Part shown: positions 49,258-61,253 of the stretch, in pieces
Position numbering within the stretch: the stretch's first letter is position 1
Layout: each line of letters starts with the position of its first letter
NCBI GenBank assembly: GCA_014529385.2
Contig: CM043966.1
Span: 90,690,587 to 90,754,586 of the forward strand
DNA length: 64,000 nt
Source: Adiantum capillus-veneris
Taxonomy: Eukaryota; Streptophyta; Polypodiopsida; Polypodiales; Pteridaceae
Reading direction: 5' to 3'
The notes under the pieces: generated by a model
What the model was told of the DNA's origin: nothing
Database searches by the model: none
The model's input: only the letters and a program-made list of their open reading frames with translations
Made by a program: the position numbers and the translations under genes

Positions 49258-49895
49258 TTACTCTTGGGAAGCATTGTAATCATTGACAAGGTTTAGGTTA
49301 TCCTTTGATTGTATGCCTTGCATCCATCTAGCATCTTCGAAAGGATAATTCTTAAACTTAATAAGATATCGTCGGATAGTCTTACCGCCTCTTAGTACCT
49401 TGTCTTCATGTCGGAGAATGGACTCGGGCTGAAGCACCTCCTCTTGGTCCTCGATCTCCACTGGGTCTTCAGTAGTTGGTCCTTGACGTGGCTCTCCTTT
49501 GTAAGTCTTTAATAGGCTCACATGGAAAGCATTGCGTATGAGCCAATGATTGGGAAACTTGAGTTGATAGGCCATCTCATTGATTGGCCTAAGAATCTGG
49601 AAGGGACCATAGTATCTTTTTGCTAGTTTAGCATAGTACTTTTGGTGTCCCATAGGATTCTTGCCCGTCGTGTGCCTTAATCGACCCTTTGGAAATTTTA
49701 ATAAGACCCAATCATTTTCTTAAAAGGCGTGGGCTCTTCCGTGCTTGTTAGCAGCAGCCTTTTGCCTTTGTTGCGAGATAGAGATAGCATCCTTAATCTT
49801 TTGAAAAGATTCTTGTAGGTCTCGGCTATAATCATTTGCAGCAAAGATCTTCCCATGTACTTTAAGTAGCAAGGGAATTTTTGATCTTCCCTCAA
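49258..49895 (-). pseudogene. Gypsy-2 integrase C-terminus with chromodomain
   Basis: KRYYGPFQILRPINEMAYQL and HVSLLKTYKGEP form the GPY/F-like module. VLQPESILRHEDKVLRGG and RRYLIKFKNYPFEDARWM form a chromodomain (P-E-x-I-L ... Y-L-I-K-F-K-x-Y-P-x-x-x-A-x-W). In chromoviruses this domain guides integration towards chromatin marks. A frame break separates it from the integrase core. The end at 49258 lies about 330 bases before the LTR. Confidence 0.83.
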
Positions 49896-51130
49896 TTACC
49901 TCGAAAGTTCTTTTCCCGTGGAAGTATGTACAGTGTTATTGTAAGCATACTCCACTAAGGGTAAGTACTTCTCCCATTGGGATCTTTGATCTACTTCCGT
50001 TACATAGGCTTTTAGTAGATCGAGAATTGTTAGGTTAGCTATTTCACTTTGGCCATCCGTTTGTGGATGATAGGCCGAAGAGAAGTTTAGCCTTGTCCCT
50101 AAATTCTCAAAGAGACCCTTCCAGAAATTATTGGTCATTCTAGGATCTCTATCCGACACTATGGACATTGGCAATCCATGGTACTTGAAAATTTGTGAAA
50201 TGAAGAGGGTTTCCATTTGATGGGCTTTGATAGTCTTTTTGACAGGTATAAAATGAGCTTGTTTACTGAACCTGTCTACTATCATCCATATTCCCGTATT
50301 CCCATGGATAGACTTAGGCAATCCAAAGATAAAATCCATGGATATGCTCTCCCATGGTGAATTAGGGATTGGCAAGGGTTGAAGCAATCCAAGTTGCTTC
50401 CCTCTATCAAATTTTGTCTTTTGGCATACCACACATTTAGAAACATACTCTTGTATGTTCACTTTCATGGTAGGCCAATAGAAATATGTTTCAATTCCCT
50501 TTAAGGTAGACTGAATCCCTTTATGCCCCGCATAAGGTGGAGCATGAGATTCATACATTACTTTCTCATGTAGTGAGTTAGTAACACATAGTCTATTGCC
50601 ATAGAGAAGATAACCCTCTTGTAAAGTAAATGGTTCTTCTTTCTTCCCTAATGCAAGGTCTGAAATCACATCTTTAAAATCAGGGTCAATAGCATACTCA
50701 TCTGTCATTGAAGATAGATCATTGTGAGTTGCTATGGAAACCGCATTCACTCTCGGTCGTCTTGAGAGTGCATCAGCTACTTGATTATGCTTGTCAGCAA
50801 TGTGAGCAATATGAAAATGAAATTGCAAAAGAAAATTTTCCCACCTCATTTGTTTGTCGGAGAGCTTGGTCTACGTCATGAAGTACTTAAGACTTTGGTG
50901 ATCCGTTCGCAGAATGAAAGGAGTCCCCAATAAATAGTGCTTCCATGAGTATAAGGCATGTAGAACTGCAAGGAGTTCCTTTTCATATATGCCTAGAGCT
51001 TGCTCAACATGGTCGAGCCTTCAACTTTCATAGCCTATGGCGTGCCCTTCTTGGAGCAAAACAGCTCCAAGGCAATCACCACAAGCATCACATTGGACCT
51101 CAAATGGTTTTGAGAGATCCGGTAGTGTAA
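49896..51130 (-). pseudogene. Gypsy-2 RNase H and integrase
   Basis: The RNase H has QCDACGDCLGAVLLQ, YEKELLAVLHALYSWKHYL, LRTDHQSLKYF and QVADALSRRPRVN, giving the four acidic positions, interrupted by two stops. Integrase follows in one frame of 317 residues (49896-50849). Its zinc-binding domain is H-H-C-C: SHAPPYAGHKGIQSTLKG and YVSKCVVCQKTK. The core has SMDFIFGLPKSIHGNTGIWM, SIVSDRDPRMTNNFWKGLF and AYHPQTDGQSEIANLTILDL, with D, D and E present. The single RNase H, with no second copy, distinguishes this element from Gypsy-1. Confidence 0.88.
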
Positions 51131-51137
51131 GCACAGG

Positions 51138-52045
51138 TTAAGAGATAAGCTGTTCTTTAAGCTTTTCGAAAGCATTGTTCTCCTTAGCAGACCATGTATA
51201 CCTAACGCTTTTCTTTGTTAGGTCATGTAATGGTCCCACAATTTGTGAGAACTTTTCTATGAAGCATCTATAGTATGCACACATACCTATAAAGCTTCTT
51301 AGTTCATGAAGATTCTTTGGTTTAGGCCATCCTTTTATTACATCTAACTTTGATGGATCCATTTGGATGCCATCTTGAGAGATAATGTGACCTAAATACT
51401 GAATCTCTTGCAAGAAAAATTCACTTTTCTTTCGATTAACATAAAGTTTATTCTCTCTTAAAACTTAAAATATTACCTGGAGGTGTTGCTTGTGTTCGTC
51501 TAATGAATTAGATTAGATGATAATATCATCAAAGAACACTCCAGTGAAGGTTCAATGAGGCCTGAACAGCTTCTCCATCAAGCGGTTGAATGTGTCTGGT
51601 GCATTGGTCAAGCCAAAAGGCATGACAATGTATTCGTAAAGACCAAATGTGGTGCAAAATGCGGTCTTTACAATGTCTTGATCAACTATCCTTATTTGAT
51701 GATAGCCACTTTTTAGGTCAATCCTACTGAAATAGGTTGATCCTTGTAGCTTATCAAATAGGTCTTCTACCCGTGGAATGGGAAACCTATTCTTGATAGT
51801 GATCCTATTTAGTGCTCTAAGTCGACACACATACGATATGTGCCGTCTTTCTTTTTCACTAAAAGCACATGTGAGCAAAATGGAGATGAGCTAGGCCTAA
51901 CCATGCCCTTCCCAACTAACTCATGCACTTGCCGCATAATCTCCTCTTGTTGAGCTTGAGAAACTCTATAAGGAGGTTTGTTAGGCGGTGAACTTCCTGG
52001 AAGAAGTAGGAGGTAGCTCACAAGGGATGTCATCAATAAAGACAT
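51138..52045 (-). pseudogene. Gypsy-2 reverse transcriptase
   Basis: Motifs in order are [56 protein letters not shown] and [33 protein letters not shown] and the active site VFFDDIII follow. TGA and TAA codons fall just before and after the active site. The thumb region YLGHIISQDGIQMDPSKLDV and LRSFIGMCAYYRCFIEKFS is open again. The catalytic Asp pair is retained, but the frame is broken at least three times. Confidence 0.88.
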
Positions 52046-52570
52046 CTTGAAACCCCTTGAGAAAATTGGATAACTCTAATTCTTTTTGGTTGCTTTTATT
52101 TTCTTTTGCTGAAGCATTAGGTTCATTTTCAGAATCTTTAACAAAAATCATGTACATGGAAATAGAGCTCTTTATTGACTTGTTGAAAGCTGGTGTATAT
52201 ACAATGGGGATGGTTTTATCCATTTCCTTAGCATCTATATACATGTCTTTTTTCCTGAACTTAAAGGAGATTCTCCTTTCAGGGAATTTAACATTGGCAG
52301 CCAGGCGATCAAACCATGGTGCCCCTAGGATTACATCCTCTTGCTTGAGAGGAGACATAAAGAAGTCCTCTTTGTCCACATAGCTTTGGACATGAAGCCT
52401 CAATTTCCTGATTAAGGGAGTGACTGAAGCTTCTTGCCCCTTGAAAGCACTATCTGCGGGTAGGACATCTCCCATCTCGTAGGCTTGTATGCCTAGCTTG
52501 GTGGCCAACTCTATAGATATAAAATTGTGAGTAGAACCAAGGTCAAAGAGAATAAAAGCATCATGTTCTC
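51981..52570 (-). pseudogene. Gypsy-2 protease region
   Basis: AFILFDLGSTHNFISIELA (52510-52570) is the aspartic protease motif (D-x-G-S-x-x-N-F-I). It is followed by MATKLGIQAYEMGDVLPADS and a downstream VILGAPWFDRL. This matches the retropepsin fold of chromoviruses up to the RT linker. It is separated from gag and RT by frame changes. Confidence 0.8.
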
Positions 52571-52640
52571 TTACCTTTTCCCAAGCATGGAATACAGGAG
52601 ATCCTTTGTGGTGAGTCTGGTGAGTCTCCTCCTCTTGGAT

Positions 52641-54173
52641 TTACACCAAGGTAGCTCTAGGAGGATCTTGGTGGTTGTTCTTTTGGGGACAAGTGCGGTA
52701 CGCATGCCCTTGTTCGCCGCACTTGAAACACCGGTTATCCTTGAGATAACACTCAAGCTCTTCAAGAGAGAGTTTGTTTTTACCTTTGTAAACTCCCTTC
52801 TCTTTAGCTTTGTTGGAGTTGCCCTTAGGAGGCTTTTGGGAATTGTCCTTCCCCTTAGGCTCGTTGGAACCCTTGTTTTTCGTGGGCTTATTATTTCTTT
52901 TAGCCCCCATCTGGAAATTGATTCGAGAGGCCACCATAGTATTGTGTATTACCGCCGATATGGTACGTGGCTTTTGGGAGTTGACATACTCCGCCATTTC
53001 TTCGGTTAGGCCCACACAAAATTGTTGCTTTTGCTCTCCAAAATCCAACTTTTTGAAGACAGTGGCTTTGAGTTGTAGGTCCCAAAACTTGTCTACATAT
53101 TTGTGGATGGATTCATAGGGAGAGAGCTTTAAGCTTTGCCATTCGGTGAGTACTTTGTCTTTGGCATCGGTGGCCAAAAACTGCTTCATAATGGAAGCTC
53201 TTAAAGCTTTCCATGTTCGTGGAGCTTCACCGTTGGCTCGTAAGCTAGACCACCATTGCCTGGCAGACTTTTGAAAGTGCATAGCTACATGGCGTAGCTT
53301 AGAGGACTCCATGAAGCCCTCATCTCCGAACGCCGCATCAAATTGTTGGATAAATGCCAAGACTTTGTCCATAGCACCAAAGGTGCCATCATAGGTAAGG
53401 AAAGAGATGCTCTTCCCTCCCTCTTTGAACTTCTTCAGCTTGGATGACCTCTTCCATGCGGCATAGGATTTCCTATGGCCTCTTCTTTTTGATGGTTCAA
53501 AGGCTGCACCATCACTTTCTTCAAAAGGTGAAGAATTTGAATGTGGAGAAGAGGGTGACCTCTTTCTCGCCTTTTTCTTGTGTTGATCTTCGTCATCTTC
53601 CCCATCACTTTCATAAGAGGAAAAGGATGAAGAAGATGGACAAGAGGGTGTCCTCTTTCTCGCCATTTTCTTCCCTTGCTTTTTATCATCCCTCTTTGAA
53701 TTATGGTGTGGAGAAGGGTGAGATGGTCTTCTCCCCTTTGGTGGTGATGCAGAGCGTTTAGCCCGCCGTCTTCGTGGAGCCATCTCCATCGAGGTGGTGG
53801 GAGACTCACTTTTTTCTCGTTCCTTCGGTGGAGGCTCTTGAGTTCTCCTTTGGGAAGGAGATGCATCATCAAGAAGTAAATTCTTGAGCCCTTCATATGG
53901 ATTCTCTTCTTCTTCCCGAATCCGAGAGAGACCTCTTTTGGAAGTCTCACAAGGAGGCTTCCTAGGTGTTCTCTCGTCATGGTGTTGAGCTTGGAGAATC
54001 CCATGAGTACGAAGCTGCCGTTGCACTTCACTTTGGAGACATGGATTGCCCATGGCTTGTTAAAGCCTAGAAACAAGATAGTTAACAAGCATCGGAGCAT
54101 CATTAGTAGCTTGCTCATTAGCAAAATCAAAGTTATCAACATTAATTTCACTCTCTTTACTATTGTCAGCCAT
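52641..54173 (-). CDS. Gypsy-2 gag
   Basis: The most likely start is the ATG at 54173 (MADNSKESEIN). A TAA interrupts this frame near 54060, and a 470-residue frame then runs from 54053. An Arg/Ser/Pro-rich basic segment comes first. The capsid domain follows (KLRHVAMHFQKSARQWWSSL, TWKALRASIMKQFLATDAKD, QKQQFCVGLTEEMAEYV). A Lys/Asn-rich linker then leads to the zinc knuckle CFKCGEQGHAYRTC (CX2CX4HX4C). Gag assembles the particle and binds the RNA. The long basic N-terminal segment is unusual and may aid nuclear or RNA binding (inference). Confidence 0.85.
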
Positions 54174-54571
54174 TCTAACAACTTTTAGGTGTAAACTTTT
54201 TAGGTTTACTTTGGCACTTCAAGCCCTAGTTGCTACTCCTCTTTACCCCTTTAGAAAAAGCACTCAAGCTACTGTACCCGTGGCTCGAATACCATTAATT
54301 GCAAGGAATAGAAGAGAGGGTCGTTCCACACCAAAATAGCACCGGCTCTTGTCAAGCTTCTAATAGCTCAATAGTGGTTAAGCCGTAGGCAAGCCCCATA
54401 GGACTCCACTATTAAGACCATAGCTCTCGACAGTGATACCCCATTAACTGCACGAAGGCAAGCGCACTGCAAGGCTGAAAATTCCCTATTCTACTTACTC
54501 ACAGGCAATTAATAATACCAACCATTTATAGCTAGCTTGAGGACATCCCTTCTTGATCAAGAAAAGATAAA

Positions 54572-54589
54572 CCTTGTGCTTTGATACCA
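54572..54589 (-). promoter_or_regulatory. Gypsy-2 primer-binding site (initiator tRNA-Met type)
   Basis: Just inside the 5' LTR the minus strand reads TGGTATCAAAGCACAAGG. Its first twelve bases differ by one from TGGTATCAGAGC, the usual complement of plant initiator tRNA-Met. Confidence 0.75.
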
Positions 54590-54590
54590 A

Positions 54591-56610
54591 TGTAACATTT
54601 AATGGCCTAAAAACTTGTGTGTAGCGAAAATTAGCATGAACATAGTGGGCATTTCATTAGAATAGATTCCTAATGAGACTTACAAGAGTGCTTGGGTGGA
54701 GAGAGCAACAAAAATCATAACACCTAGTTAGATAGCATGAACAATACTTAAAAGAGAGAGAAATTAAACTATTGACAACAGTTGAGGACCAGATTTGTAT
54801 GGAGCCGGTCCCCCCTCCAAAAGGCTTTGCATTATGGTTTCTCCCATCAAGAGAGATAGAAGACTAGCTAGTGCAATGAAGATGAAAGCTTCATCCACTA
54901 AGCAAAACACTTATCAAACACAACATCAATTATATCCAGTCTCAGACCCAAGACCTCACACACCTTCAAAGATGGTGAGAGATAGCAGGGTATGAGAGTA
55001 GATTGAGAGGAAGGAGTATTCTTACGAGAAAGATGTACATCTCCTCACATAATCACTTATATTAGCATAGCTTAGCTTAGTAATTAGCATGGTAGAGGAG
55101 ATGAGCATGCATTGAAGCTTGGCTCTTGGTTGGATTTCCATCACAAAGCCAAGAGTTGTCGGTGTAGGCATTAGGAAAAGTTTGGACTCAAAAACGGGCC
55201 TTGTAAGAATTGTTGATGTGGCATAGCTTTCAAAAAGTGGGGATCGGTAAATTTTTTGCAAATAAGATCCAAACTTGTCGGAGGTTGGATATTTAGAATC
55301 TACTCTTCAAATGCTATCTATTGATATATAGCATGCATGTATCGAACATTGCCTTCATGTAGATCTGGAAAAAGGTGATTTTAGATTACCGTAACGGTAA
55401 CAAAACCTGGCTGATTGAAAAAAAATGGGATAACTTTCATAGAAGGTATTCAAACTTTTCGGACCTTGGCTCTTTAGAATCCATTTTTCAAGAACTTTCC
55501 AATGATAGGTCATATCATGGGGTTCTAAGAAATATTTAGAGGGGTCTACCGGGTTGCTTTCTTTTGTACAACTTTGATGATGTGGCACTTTTAAAAGGCC
55601 CAAAAATGAGTTCAAAATTTTCCTAATGCCTCCCTTCTCACAAGCTTGGAGTAGGTTGTAAGCTTTCCATTAAAGCTTGAGAAGGAGAGAGAGTCTTCTT
55701 TACTTCACACATAAGATTCTGTGAGTGTGTGTGTGATAATGCCTTGCAAATATCAACCCCCTCTCTCTCTTGGTCGACCCCTCTTGCTATTTGCTCCTGC
55801 TCTACTCTCATTGGACCTCCCCAAGCCTAGCCAATGGTAATTAAGCAGTATAAGTGATAGCCTTCTGACATGTGTCCCCCTTTCCCCTTTTGTGAGAGCT
55901 TTAGGTAATTTAATAATTCAACTAAACTCTCATTGGACCCCTTTGCCTCCTAGCCAATAGGAATCAAGCAAGCCATTGGGCTGCTGAATGCTCATTGGCC
56001 CCCTTGGGAGACTGTCCAATAGTCTTCTAGAGGACTTAATTCTCATTGGTTCTTTTATTAAGTGTTTTTAAATTAATTAAACTAGATTTACTCTAGCCTA
56101 ATTCTCATTGGTCCACCTCCAAGGCCATCCAATAGGAATTGGGTACACCTTGTGGGCATCTTGCCTCGGGAGCTGACATGTGTCCCTCATTTCCTTTGTG
56201 TAAAGGGAGCTTGTGTGTGTGTGTGTGTGTGTGGCTTTCTCTCTCATCCCCTACAAGCAAGGCTCGCCCCCTCCTTAGTAGGGATTGTAAAGACTTTTTT
56301 GACACACACAAAGCATCCAATTCCCCCATGGTTGACCTTTGGACACAACCTTTGAATTTTGGAACCTTAGCATTTTGGAAGTCTTAATGGGCTGAACCTT
56401 AGGGTCTTTTGAGCCCATTGTTGCACATGGCTCTTTTGCAGATGGCCCCCCTTTTGGATCCCTATTTTCCCTCCTTTGGATCCCTACAGTGGCCGGTCTG
56501 CTAGCTTAACCAATATTCTAGCTTTTTCTCCCCTAGCACTTTCCCATATTAAATTATCAGTTTAACATGAGAAAATCATTTAGGAGAATGAGATATTGAT
56601 TATTATGACA
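54591..56610 (-). repeat. Gypsy-2 5' LTR (2020 bp, carries an insertion)
   Basis: Same ends as the 47302 copy. It contains a 464-bp inverted-repeat transposon at 55167-55630 and lacks about 36 bases that the other copy has near 47568-47602. Confidence 0.93.
55167..55630. mobile_element. 464-bp inverted-repeat DNA transposon (MITE-like)
   Basis: Ends are imperfect inverted repeats of about 34 bp: GGCATTAGGAAAA at the left and TTTTCCTAATGCC at the right, extending inward to GGGCC/GGCCC. The interior has no coding capacity. The sister LTR at 47906-47912 gives the empty site (GGTGTAGGACTCCC), so the boundaries are certain. No clear target duplication is visible, so the superfamily stays open. 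Confidence 0.85.
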
Positions 56611-56615
56611 TGATT

Positions 56616-57140
56616 TGCATTCATGGGGTGGTTTAAGTGCCCCTGTGGAGATTCTATGTTAGCACCCTAAGGCCTTAGGGTATCCCAAATGCTATTGGAT
56701 AACTTATGTTTCCTTCTAGAGATTTTATGTTGACACCCTATGGCCCTAAGGCTGTAGAGTAGCCCAGATGCTTATGTGCCCTTTTAGAGACTCTATGTAA
56801 TCACCCTATATCCATAAGATTGTAGGGAGCCCCAAATTATTTTGGGGGATTCTATGTTGACACCCTACGGCCCTAAGGCTGTATAGTAGCCCAAATGCTT
56901 ATGTGCCCTTTTAGAGACTCTATGTAATCACCCTATATCCATAAGATTGTAGGGTAGCCCAAATGCTTCTGGGGATTCTATGTTGACACCCTATGGACCT
57001 AAGGCTATAGAGTGGCCCAAATGCTTATGTGCTCTTTTATAGACTTTATGTAATCACCCTACATCCATAAGGTTGTAGGGTATCCCATTTTCTTTTGGGG
57101 GATTCTATGGCCCTAGGGCCATAGGGTGCCATGTCTACAA
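56616..57140. repeat. Palindromic minisatellite resuming after Gypsy-2
   Basis: Units such as TATGTTGACACCCTATGGCC then CTAAGGCTGTAGAGTAGCCC and AATGCTTATGTGCCCTTTTA repeat about six times. CTATGGCCCTAGGGCCATAG at 57105-57124 is a perfect 20-base palindrome. The unit variant differs from that in the main array. Confidence 0.85.
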
Positions 57141-57480
57141 AGAACTCTATGATCCTCAAGTCATAGGCTGGGTGTTTTTCCAAAACCTCATATGATCACT
57201 TAACTTTAAAGTATTACATAATATATCTTATGACCATATATATATGTAGAATTCTATTTTCCACAACATGTCCATATAATATCATACACTTAAGTCTAAT
57301 TCATTTATTGTGAAAAAACTCAAACTCACAAAGTTCACATTTTTCAAAGAAAATAAATTGAGAAAAATAACAAACCAAACATCAATGTTTTTAACATCAT
57401 TGGCGGATTTGAGATGGGAAAAATAAAATAGAATGATAAAAATAATAATCTAAATATCAGTAATGTAATATCATGGGTGG
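57141..57480. other. AT-rich stretch, nothing recognised
   Basis: No frame or repeat of note. Confidence 0.5.
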
Positions 57481-57664
57481 CTAGCTTAATCTGTTTCTTG
57501 TAGAATTTCTAGAATAGCATCAGCACTTGCATCGAATGGTTCTTCAATTTCTTCTTCCTTTGAATTCTTGTCATTGAATTTCTCTGTGGTACCACACCTG
57601 CCCACATTCTAAGATCAAGGTATTCTTCCACTATGGAATGGCAAAGAGCTTCCAATTGCGTCAT

Positions 57665-58195
57665 TTAATCACTAGTACATGCAACTGATATCACCTTTCT
57701 TTGTTGTTGTAGTGCCTCTTTAGTCCCATAGACTAATGAGAAGATGTCTATTACTTGATCATCTTCTTTGACACAGATGCATTTGATTGCACGACGCACA
57801 AAAAAAGCTTTGGCCATGGTCATATCATCATACTCGTCGTAGTTGATGGAGAGAGTATGCATTGGCTCCAACAATGACTCTTTAATACTAGAGTAGTTGG
57901 TGTACTTCTCTCCTTGACTGAAGAATACCCAAACCCCAAAAAGTACTTCACAAAGAGCACAGGTTTGGACGGTCTATGATCCCATTAAGGAGCTCAAAGG
58001 TAGAACATGCATTTCATACCATTTAGCGTTTTCAAGAATTGCCTTCTCTAGGGAAGCAACATGCTGATACTTGACTAAGCCAACAATTAAAACTCTGATG
58101 GTTGATGTGCTACCCCACATATTCCATCAATCACTTTACCAAATTGGATATCACTCCAACCACTAGATGTAAGACTTTTGTGTGTTGTATCTATG
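57665..58195 (-). pseudogene. Unidentified host coding remnant, downstream half
   Basis: Minus-strand frames read DTTHKSLTSSGWSDIQFGKV, then STIRVLIVGLVKYQHVASLE. After a stop, SLLEPMHTLSINYDEYDDMT, MAKAFFVRRAIKCICVKEDD and QVIDIFSLVYGTKEALQQQR follow to a stop at 57665. The composition looks protein-coding but I do not recognise the family. The upstream half continues on the other side of Gypsy-3 at 63740. Confidence 0.4.
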
Positions 58196-58755
58196 TGTAG
58201 CGCGGATAATGTGTCGTGCTCTACAGTGGGTAGTCCTCACTCCAATGTGTGTGACAATATCACTCAAACGGACTGAATCTCCCTCAAACAGACTGAACAG
58301 AAAGGAACAATAGACGTCAACAAAGCTTGCAAAGACATAACAGCAGACCAGAACATATGACTCGACTATCTCAAAGACTGATACAGACTCTGGCATGGCA
58401 GCACACTCAGCTCCAGCCCAGGACTCACAAGTACAAGGGGGTGTCGAAGCTCAAATGTGCAGGGATGGTGAAGACGTGCTCTGTGTCAAGACTCACTCTA
58501 GACCACTCCGTACAAGATCAGAGGTGAAGAAGATGATAACATCACCAACCGTTACTACTCATATGTACCACCATAAAGAGCCACCAACGGCTCATAAATG
58601 TCAGCCATGTGGTGACCTAGCCACGAGGTCCACTAGACCACTGTCGGTACCCTGCCACGTGTCACTCCCCAACCCAGAGGGTTCGTCCAGTGTGAACCAA
58701 CCTAGACCAAATGTCCTAACTATGTCCTATGAAAGTGACACTGTAGCTTGCTACA
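58196..58755 (-). repeat. Gypsy-3 3' LTR (560 bp)
   Basis: Matches 63162-63734 throughout, apart from small indels near the end (the other copy has an extra CCATCCAATGTCCGTCCAGT-like segment). Confidence 0.92.
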
Positions 58756-58869
58756 GGTTGCCCGCCACAAGACCGCTCACTGTCTCGATGAGAGGAATAC
58801 TGAAAACTGTGAGAGAAAACCACTGTGAAATTGTTGAAAAGAGGGATGATCAGAAGCTCGAGTAATAAC

Positions 58870-59590
<721 letters not shown>

Positions 59591-60335
59591 CCAGGGGCAA
59601 GGGGGGCTGGTTAGGGGCCAGGCTAGGGAGGGGGTGGGTAGGGGCGAGGGCAAGGGAGGGGAGGGTAGGGGCGAGAGGGGGTAGGTAGGGGCGAGGGGAA
59701 AGGGGGAGGGTAGGGGCGAGAGGGAATGGGTAAGGGTAGGGGAGAGAGGAAGTGAGGGGGTGTGCAAGGGTGGGTAGGGGCGAGGGGAACGGGGGAGGGT
59801 AGGGACGAGGGGGCTGGTTAGGGGCGAGAGGGCTTGGGTAGGGGCGAGAGGAAGTGAGGGGGTGGGTAGGGGCGAGAGGAAGGGGGAGGGGGGGACTAGG
59901 GTGAGGGGGAGGGGGAGGGCTTAGGGCGAGGGCGAGGGACAAGGGGCGAGGGCGAGGAACTAGGGGACTAGGGGCAAGAGCGAGGGAGAGTGAGTAGGTG
60001 AGGGGGCTAGGGACTAGGGGCGAGGGCAAGGGACTAGGGGACTAGGGGCGAGGACGAGGGACTAGGGGACTAGGGTAGGTGAGGGGGCTAGGGACTAGGG
60101 GCGAGGGCGAGGGACTAGGGGACGAGGGCGAGTGGGTAGGGGGCGAGAGGGATAGACAAGAAGGTGGGGGGAGGGAAGGGGCGAGGGCAGGGAGGGGGTG
60201 GGGTGAATAGGGCGAGAGCTGGGCAATAGAGAGGAAGAGGGACTAGGGCAAGGGTGTGAGGTTGAGTGGGTAGGTGGTGAAGGGGGACTAGGACGAAGGC
60301 CAAGGGAGGGGGTGGGTGGGTTGCATCGAGGAGCC
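59591..60335. repeat. G-rich minisatellite inside Gypsy-3
   Basis: About 745 bases of GGGG-rich plus-strand DNA. Units of about 20-28 bases resemble GTAGGGGCGAGAGGGAA to about 59900 and GGGGACTAGGGGCGAGGGCG from about 59930 onward. Runs of three to six G recur every few bases, so G-quadruplexes are likely on this strand. The retroelement sense strand is C-rich. Confidence 0.92.
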
Positions 60336-61226
60336 AGAAGTATGTTTCCACATTGCGTCATTTCCCCAATCATGAAGTGCTTTAGTGTGTCGCAGCCATG
60401 GTCTTCCAATGAGCAAAGGAAATCCGCCCTCAACCTGGGGAAGACGAACCACAACAAAATCCAAGTTAAAAGTAAAGTCTTGTACCTGCACAGGCACATT
60501 GTCCACTATGCCCACTGGGTAGACTCTCCGCTGGTCGGCCAATGTAACTGTGAATGGAGCAGGGCGAGTAGGTTGTAGACCTAGAGCTAACATAGTGAGC
60601 TCGGGCATCAGGTTGATGCCAGATCCACCATCCACTATCACTCCTGAGAATTGTCGAGCCAAAATGGACATTGTCAGGCAAGGGCTTATATAATCAGTGA
60701 GTGGAGCAGCACGATTGGATATCATATAGGACTCTGACGGTCGCACTGGGAGGTGCCCGCCACTAGGACCTGCTCCAGGGTCAAGTGACTGAATAACTGC
60801 AAGGGTGTCACTTCTGAAACTCGCATCTAGCCGCAACATGTCATAGAGGGACACTTGTTGGAAAGTGTTCTTCAAGACTGTCTCTGCTGTATGCTTCGCT
60901 TTTTCTACCTGTTGTTGTTCCTCTGGTACTTTGATCTTCTGTAGATCGAAAACTGCTTCCAAGAAAGATTCATCAATATCTGAGAGCAAAGATTTGGATT
61001 CTTTCATGGCACTAGGGAATGGCTTGTTAACAGCTACAGGCAGGGTATCCACTGGTGTGACGATGTGTGGGGGAGTTGAACTTGATGGAATGCTAAGACC
61101 GAGAGCGGCTCTCTGGGTCCGGGTGAGGATGGCTGATGGCTCCTCTTCCAACTGTGGCAGCTTATTTTGAGGGGTAACCATGTGGGTAGAAGGGGGCGGT
61201 TGAGAAACAGTGCTCACTGCTATCAA
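60288..61226 (-). pseudogene. Gypsy-3 aspartic protease region
   Basis: The 312-residue frame carries FSGVIVDGGSGINLMPELTM (catalytic D-G-G), VTLADQRRVYPVGIVDNVPV and FPLLIGRPWLRHTKALHDW. These are typical of Gypsy proteases. It runs out into proline-rich translation of the G-rich minisatellite, where RT would be expected. Confidence 0.82.
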
Positions 61227-61253
61227 GTTGAGCTTGGGAAAGGCAAACTCAGT

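Larger units (their letters stand above)
47302..56610 (-). mobile_element. Gypsy-2, chromovirus LTR retrotransposon (about 9.3 kb)
   Basis: LTRs at 47302-48926 and 54591-56610 flank gag, protease, RT, RNase H, integrase and a chromodomain on the minus strand. An exact 5-base target duplication TGATT lies at 47297-47301 and 56611-56615. The primer-binding site resembles initiator tRNA-Met, as expected for chromoviruses. It inserted into DNA of the palindromic minisatellite type, which resumes at 56616. Stops in RT and RNase H show it is now inactive. Confidence 0.93.

Noticed and set aside
57695-57712. GTTGTTGTAGTG as the missing right end of the CACTA element
   Set aside because: It lies 31 kb away inside a coding-like frame (poly-Gln codons on the other strand) and has no subterminal repeats.
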